Below, in pieces: positions 4,133 to 7,472 of a stretch of DNA of 7,472 nucleotides; positions within the stretch are counted from its first letter, which is position 1; each line of letters opens with the position of its first letter. The stretch is from an uncultured Oscillibacter sp. (GTDB taxonomy: Bacteria; Bacillota; Clostridia; Oscillospirales; Oscillospiraceae), in the NCBI RefSeq assembly GCF_910579365.1, contig NZ_CAJTUX010000094.1, positions 1-7,472 on the forward strand, written 5' to 3'. The notes under the pieces are model-generated. The model was not told the origin of the DNA. It did not search any database and saw only the letters and a list, made by a program, of their open reading frames with translations. Both the position numbers and the translations under genes were made by a program.

Positions 4133-6865
4133 TTGGAGCAGCATGGAAGAAGAGAACAGCCGTCTCCCCAGCAGCCCGCCCGGCGCAGAAGGCCCCGCAA
4201 GCCTACCCCGGCGCGGATTGCGCTGGGGATCGTGAAGTGGATTTTCATCACGCTGTGGACGGTCCTGCTCATCGGCGTCTGCACGGCGCTGATCGGCCTG
4301 CATTTTTTTAAGGAGTATATCGACACGGTGGTCATGCCCTCGGTGGACGTCCGGGCGGAGGACTACACCATGAACCTCAGTTCCTTTATCTATTACCAGG
4401 ATCAGGAGACCGGGGCGTGGAAGGAGCTTCAGAACGTCCACGGCCGGGAAAACCGCATTCTGGTGAGCCTGGACGAGATGTCCGACTATCTGTGGCAGGC
4501 AGCCGTGGCCATTGAGGACCACCGCTTCTTCCAACACCAGGGCGTGGACTGGAGGCGGACCGGCGGCGCGGTGCTGGACCTGGTGTCCGGCGACGGCAGC
4601 TACGGCGGGTCCACCCTCACCCAGCAGGTGCTGAAGAACATGACGAAGGACAACAAGCCCTATGTCAACCGGAAGGTCCGGGAGATTTTCCGGGCCCTGC
4701 GGTTTGACGAGAAGTACGCCAAGGAGTATATTCTGGAGCTGTACCTGAACACCATTTACCTGGGCCAGGGCTGCTACGGGGTCCAGACGGCCTCTCAGTA
4801 CTACTTTGGCAAGGACGCCAAGGACCTGGACCTGGCGGAGGCCGCCAGTCTCATTGCCATCACCAACAACCCCTCCAAGTACGGTCCCATGTCCTCCGTG
4901 GTCATCACCCGGGAAGACGGGACCAAGGTCACCGCCCGGGAGCTGAACAAGGAGCGGCAGGGCTGGATTCTGGACCGGATGTGCAACGAGGAGGTCATCA
5001 ATCCCCATACCGGCGTGCCCTATATCACCGAGGCACAGGCCGAGGCCGCCAAGGCGGAGGTCCTTCGCTTCTCCGACGGGTCCACCTCTGTTGACGAGAT
5101 CGTGGACGAGGCCAGCGGCGCGGTGGAGATCAACTCCTGGTTTGTGGACCAGGTGATCCGGGACGTGGCGCAGGACCTGCAGGACGAGTTCAAGATTACC
5201 GAGGACGAGGCCATGACCCGCCTTTACAACAGCGGTTACCGCATCTACACCACCCTGGACCCGAAGGTCCAGACCTTGGCGGAGAGCGTCTACGAGGACC
5301 AGAGCAACCTGGACGTTACCTCCCGGAACGGCCAGCAGCTCCAGTCCGGCATCACCATTCTGGACCCGTACACCGGAAACATCGTGGCCATGGTGGGCAA
5401 GGTGGGGGAGAAGGACCGGAACCTGGGCTGGAACTACGCCACGGGACGAAGGCAGGTGGGCTCCTCCATGAAGCCCCTGACGGCCTACGCCCCGGCACTG
5501 GACGCCGGAACCATCAGCCCGGGCTCCGTCTTTGACAACTACCCGGTTCAGGAGCTCAACGGCTCGCCCTGGCCCAAAAACTCGCCGAATAAATACACCG
5601 GCTTTACCACGGTGCGGGACGGCGTGCGGCAGTCCATCAACACTATCGCCGTTCAGTCCCTTCAGTCCGTGGGGGTGGAGGAGGCTTACCGCTTCGCCAC
5701 GGAGAACCTGCGGCTGGGGCTGGTGGCGGACGACATGGTGGTGGGCGCGCTGGGCATGGGCGGCCTGTCCCACGGGCTGAATACCGTGGAGATGGCGGCG
5801 GCCTACGCGTGCTTTGCCAACAACGGCATTTATAACGAACCCCGAACGTATATCCGGGTCACCCGCGTCGACAGCAGCACCGGCCAGGAGGTGACGGTGC
5901 TGGAAAACGAGGGCGAGACTCACGTGGCCATGAAGGAGACCACCGCATACCTCATGACCGAAATGCTGAAAAACGCCGTAGCCTCCGGCACCGGTGGACA
6001 GGCCCGGTTCAGCGGTATGACCATCGCCGGAAAGACCGGCACCACGAACAAGAATTACGACCGCTATTTTGTGGGCTATACGCCCTACTACGTGGCGGCG
6101 GTGTGGACGGGCTATGATGAGAACGAGCGTATCAGCTATAACGGAAACCCCGCCATCACCATGTGGAAAAAGGTCATGGAGCCCCTCCACGCAGACCTGG
6201 AGAACAAGGGCTTTGACAACCGGCCCGCTTCGGGGCTGACCTCCATTGAGGTGTGTCTGGACAGCGGCATGAAGCCCACGGACGCCTGCCGGGCGGACCC
6301 CCGGGGAGGGCGGATAGCCAGCTTTGAGGCGGCGGCGGGCACGGGCCCCACAGAGGAGTGCGCCATCCATAAGGTGGTGTCCTACTGCACCGAGGGCCAC
6401 TGCCTGGCGGGGGAGACCTGCCCGCCGGAAGTGGTGGAGGAGCGGGCCTATCTGGACTATGTCCGGGAGGATTACGGCCCCAGCATCACGGCGGAGGACG
6501 ACGCCTATCTCATCAGCAATTTGGAAAAGGCCAGGGAGCCCTCGGAGGAGAATCCCGCCGGCGGCTGCCCCGTTCACGAGGGCGTGCCCCTGCCGCCTGA
6601 GGAGGACCCGCTGAATCCGGAGGAGCCCGGCGGCTTCACGCCTCCCAGCGTGACCGAGCCCAACGTGCCGTCCACAGGCGGCGATTCGCACGAGGGATAC
6701 GGCGGCAACAGTAATCCGGGGACCGACACGCCCCAGCCGCCCGTCACGCCGGAACCGGACCCTGTTCCCGAGCCCCCCGACGAGCCGGCGGAGCCGGTGA
6801 CCCCCGCCCCGGACCCCAACGGAGGGGGCGGACTGTTTGAAGATCTCTGGGGAATTGCCCCCTAG
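4133..6865 (+). CDS. Class A penicillin-binding protein (PBP1A-type transglycosylase/transpeptidase)
   Basis: This 910-aa bifunctional enzyme polymerises lipid II into glycan strands and cross-links the stem peptides outside the membrane. A basic cytoplasmic N-terminus (RRRRPRK) precedes one transmembrane helix at about 29-57. The GT51 transglycosylase domain carries EDHRFFQHQGVD (catalytic Glu 128), GGSTLTQQ (158-165), RKVRE (180-184) and KEYILELYLNTIYLGQG (from 197). The transpeptidase domain has SSMK (nucleophile Ser 444, Lys 447), SIN (501-503) and KTGTT (from 634), so both activities look intact. A C-terminal extension adds seven Cys between 708 and 812 and a Pro/Glu-rich tail from about 823. 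The start is TTG, chosen from the AAGGAGG site. It has its own promoter and terminator. It could carry a pbpA/ponA-type name; I leave the symbol open. Confidence 0.95.
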   Translation: MEQHGRREQPSPQQPARRRRPRKPTPARIALGIVKWIFITLWTVLLIGVCTALIGLHFFKEYIDTVVMPSVDVRAEDYTMNLSSFIYYQDQETGAWKELQNVHGRENRILVSLDEMSDYLWQAAVAIEDHRFFQHQGVDWRRTGGAVLDLVSGDGSYGGSTLTQQVLKNMTKDNKPYVNRKVREIFRALRFDEKYAKEYILELYLNTIYLGQGCYGVQTASQYYFGKDAKDLDLAEAASLIAITNNPSKYGPMSSVVITREDGTKVTARELNKERQGWILDRMCNEEVINPHTGVPYITEAQAEAAKAEVLRFSDGSTSVDEIVDEASGAVEINSWFVDQVIRDVAQDLQDEFKITEDEAMTRLYNSGYRIYTTLDPKVQTLAESVYEDQSNLDVTSRNGQQLQSGITILDPYTGNIVAMVGKVGEKDRNLGWNYATGRRQVGSSMKPLTAYAPALDAGTISPGSVFDNYPVQELNGSPWPKNSPNKYTGFTTVRDGVRQSINTIAVQSLQSVGVEEAYRFATENLRLGLVADDMVVGALGMGGLSHGLNTVEMAAAYACFANNGIYNEPRTYIRVTRVDSSTGQEVTVLENEGETHVAMKETTAYLMTEMLKNAVASGTGGQARFSGMTIAGKTGTTNKNYDRYFVGYTPYYVAAVWTGYDENERISYNGNPAITMWKKVMEPLHADLENKGFDNRPASGLTSIEVCLDSGMKPTDACRADPRGGRIASFEAAAGTGPTEECAIHKVVSYCTEGHCLAGETCPPEVVEERAYLDYVREDYGPSITAEDDAYLISNLEKAREPSEENPAGGCPVHEGVPLPPEEDPLNPEEPGGFTPPSVTEPNVPSTGGDSHEGYGGNSNPGTDTPQPPVTPEPDPVPEPPDEPAEPVTPAPDPNGGGGLFEDLWGIAP

Positions 6866-6883
6866 GGAAGGACCTGCGCAAAA

Positions 6884-6909
6884 GGCGCCGCGAGAGCGGC
6901 GCCTTTTTT
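6884..6909 (+). terminator. Rho-independent terminator of the PBP gene
   Basis: GGCGCCGC (6884-6891) and GCGGCGCC (6896-6903) form a perfect 8-bp stem with a GAGA (GNRA) loop, followed by six T (6904-6909). It lies 18 bases past the PBP stop codon and separates it from the sporulation gene. Confidence 0.95.
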
Positions 6910-6930
6910 CGTGCCCAGGTTCCCTCCAGA

Positions 6931-6965
6931 TTGCGACCGCTTTCCCGGTCCTCCTGTCCTATAAT
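6931..6965 (+). promoter_or_regulatory. Putative spoIIG promoter with long -35/-10 spacer
   Basis: A consensus TATAAT (6960-6965) lies about 29 nt before the spoIIGA start codon. No -35 match exists at 16-18 nt, but TTGCGA (6931-6936) sits 23 nt upstream. In B. subtilis the spoIIG promoter is known for a 22-bp spacer and depends on phosphorylated Spo0A with sigma-A RNA polymerase. A convincing 0A box (TGTCGAA) is not visible; the nearest look-alikes are TGTCCTA at 6955-6961 and, on the minus strand, GGTCGCAA over the -35. Confidence 0.5.
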
Positions 6966-6979
6966 AACGTTTGGAAAAA

Positions 6980-6984
6980 GGAGG
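6980..6984 (+). promoter_or_regulatory. Ribosome binding site of spoIIGA
   Basis: AAAAGGAGGG contains GGAGG at 6980-6984, 9 nt before the GTG at 6994. It fixes the non-ATG start, which yields the typical short N-terminus beginning just before the first membrane helix (MTVVYIDSVF). Confidence 0.8.
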
Positions 6985-6993
6985 GAGCGGCCC

Positions 6994-7472
6994 GTGACCG
7001 TCGTTTACATAGACAGCGTGTTCGTGCTGAACGGGCTGATGGATTACCTGCTGCTGCTCTGTGCCGGGCGCCTGGCGGGACTGCCCCTGCGGCGAAAGCG
7101 GTACGCCCTGGCGGCCTTGGCGGGAGGCGCCTACGCGGCGGCGGTGTTTCTGCCGGGACTGGGCTTTCTGGCGGAGGCCCCGGTGAAGCTGGCGGCGGGG
7201 GTGCTGCTGGGGCTGCTGGCTTACGGCGGGGAGGAAAAGCTGCTGCGGCTGATTCTGCTGTTTTTCGCTGTTTCCTGCGCCATGGCGGGCTGCGTGCTGG
7301 GCCTGGGCCTGCTGGCGGGGGGCGGCGTGCCGGTGGTGAACGGCGTTTTTTACACCAACGTGGACGCCAGGGCCCTGGTGATCGCCGGGGCGGCGGCGTA
7401 CCTGGTTTTATCGCTGGTCTTCCGGGCGGCGGCGGGCCACGGCGTGAAGGGGCATCTGCTTCCGGTCCGGGT
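6994..7472 (+). CDS. spoIIGA: Sigma-E processing peptidase SpoIIGA, N-terminal part (truncated by window)
   Basis: The frame stays open from GTG 6994 to the window end (159 full codons). SpoIIGA is the membrane-embedded aspartic protease that converts pro-sigma-E to active sigma-E in the mother cell, in response to forespore SpoIIR. The visible part is its membrane domain: VYIDSVFVLNGLMDYLLLL at the start, a feature of the family, then five hydrophobic segments at about 4-29, 37-54, 63-78, 83-109 and 127-145. The cytoplasmic protease domain with the catalytic Asp of the DTGN-like motif would follow to the right and cannot be checked; the full length is usually about 280-310 aa. sigE, often followed by sigG, is expected next. 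It has its own promoter and ribosome binding site behind the PBP terminator. It was identified from the N-terminal pattern only. Confidence 0.88.
   Translation, partial: MTVVYIDSVFVLNGLMDYLLLLCAGRLAGLPLRRKRYALAALAGGAYAAAVFLPGLGFLAEAPVKLAAGVLLGLLAYGGEEKLLRLILLFFAVSCAMAGCVLGLGLLAGGGVPVVNGVFYTNVDARALVIAGAAAYLVLSLVFRAAAGHGVKGHLLPVR

Noticed and set aside
4038..4235. Short plus-strand frame starting MEAMEFFFF in the PBP leader
   Set aside because: It has no proper ribosome binding site, overlaps the PBP start in another frame, and its composition is that of a GC-rich shadow.
3986..6691. Very long minus-strand open frame (901 codons) opposite the PBP gene
   Set aside because: It is antisense to a protein with all class A PBP motifs. 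The translation is low-complexity G/V/H/L-rich, as expected for a shadow of GC-rich codons, and it would run through the PBP promoter region.

Overview
The window looks like a chromosomal segment of a GC-rich, spore-forming Clostridia, most likely an Oscillospiraceae-type gut anaerobe (Flavonifractor/Oscillibacter-like). The reasons are the start of a spoIIGA gene, a clostridial class A penicillin-binding protein with a Cys-containing extracellular tail, a membrane-anchored parvulin, a DUF1292 protein, and promoters and Shine-Dalgarno sites of Gram-positive type. The lineage is inferred from gene content, not from a search.

Layout. Positions 1-61 are the 3' end of a 5S rRNA, closing an rRNA operon that runs in from the left, followed by a strong UUCG-loop terminator. 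Next come three minus-strand genes, each with its own expression signals: an unassigned 127-aa protein (148-531), a DUF554 membrane protein (660-1352) and a membrane-anchored parvulin-type peptidyl-prolyl isomerase (1447-3042). The isomerase has a near-consensus promoter at 3129-3157. Upstream of it, 3158-3532 has no credible protein gene, but 3303-3501 folds on paper into a long rod-like RNA. Its mismatches become G-U pairs only on the minus strand, so it is probably a minus-strand non-coding RNA directly downstream of a small DUF1292 gene (3533-3814).

A 318-base divergent intergenic region (3815-4132) carries the DUF1292 promoter (minus) and the promoter of a class A penicillin-binding protein (plus, 4133-6865, TTG start). 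A perfect 17-bp palindrome overlaps the latter's -35 region. A terminator (6884-6909) ends the PBP gene. A promoter with an unusually long 23-nt spacer, reminiscent of the Spo0A-activated spoIIG promoter of Bacillus, then leads into spoIIGA (6994 to the window end, truncated).

Functionally the right half concerns the cell envelope and sporulation: peptidoglycan synthesis (PBP), folding of exported proteins (parvulin), and activation of sigma-E in the mother cell (SpoIIGA). The least explained element is the candidate structured RNA at 3303-3501.
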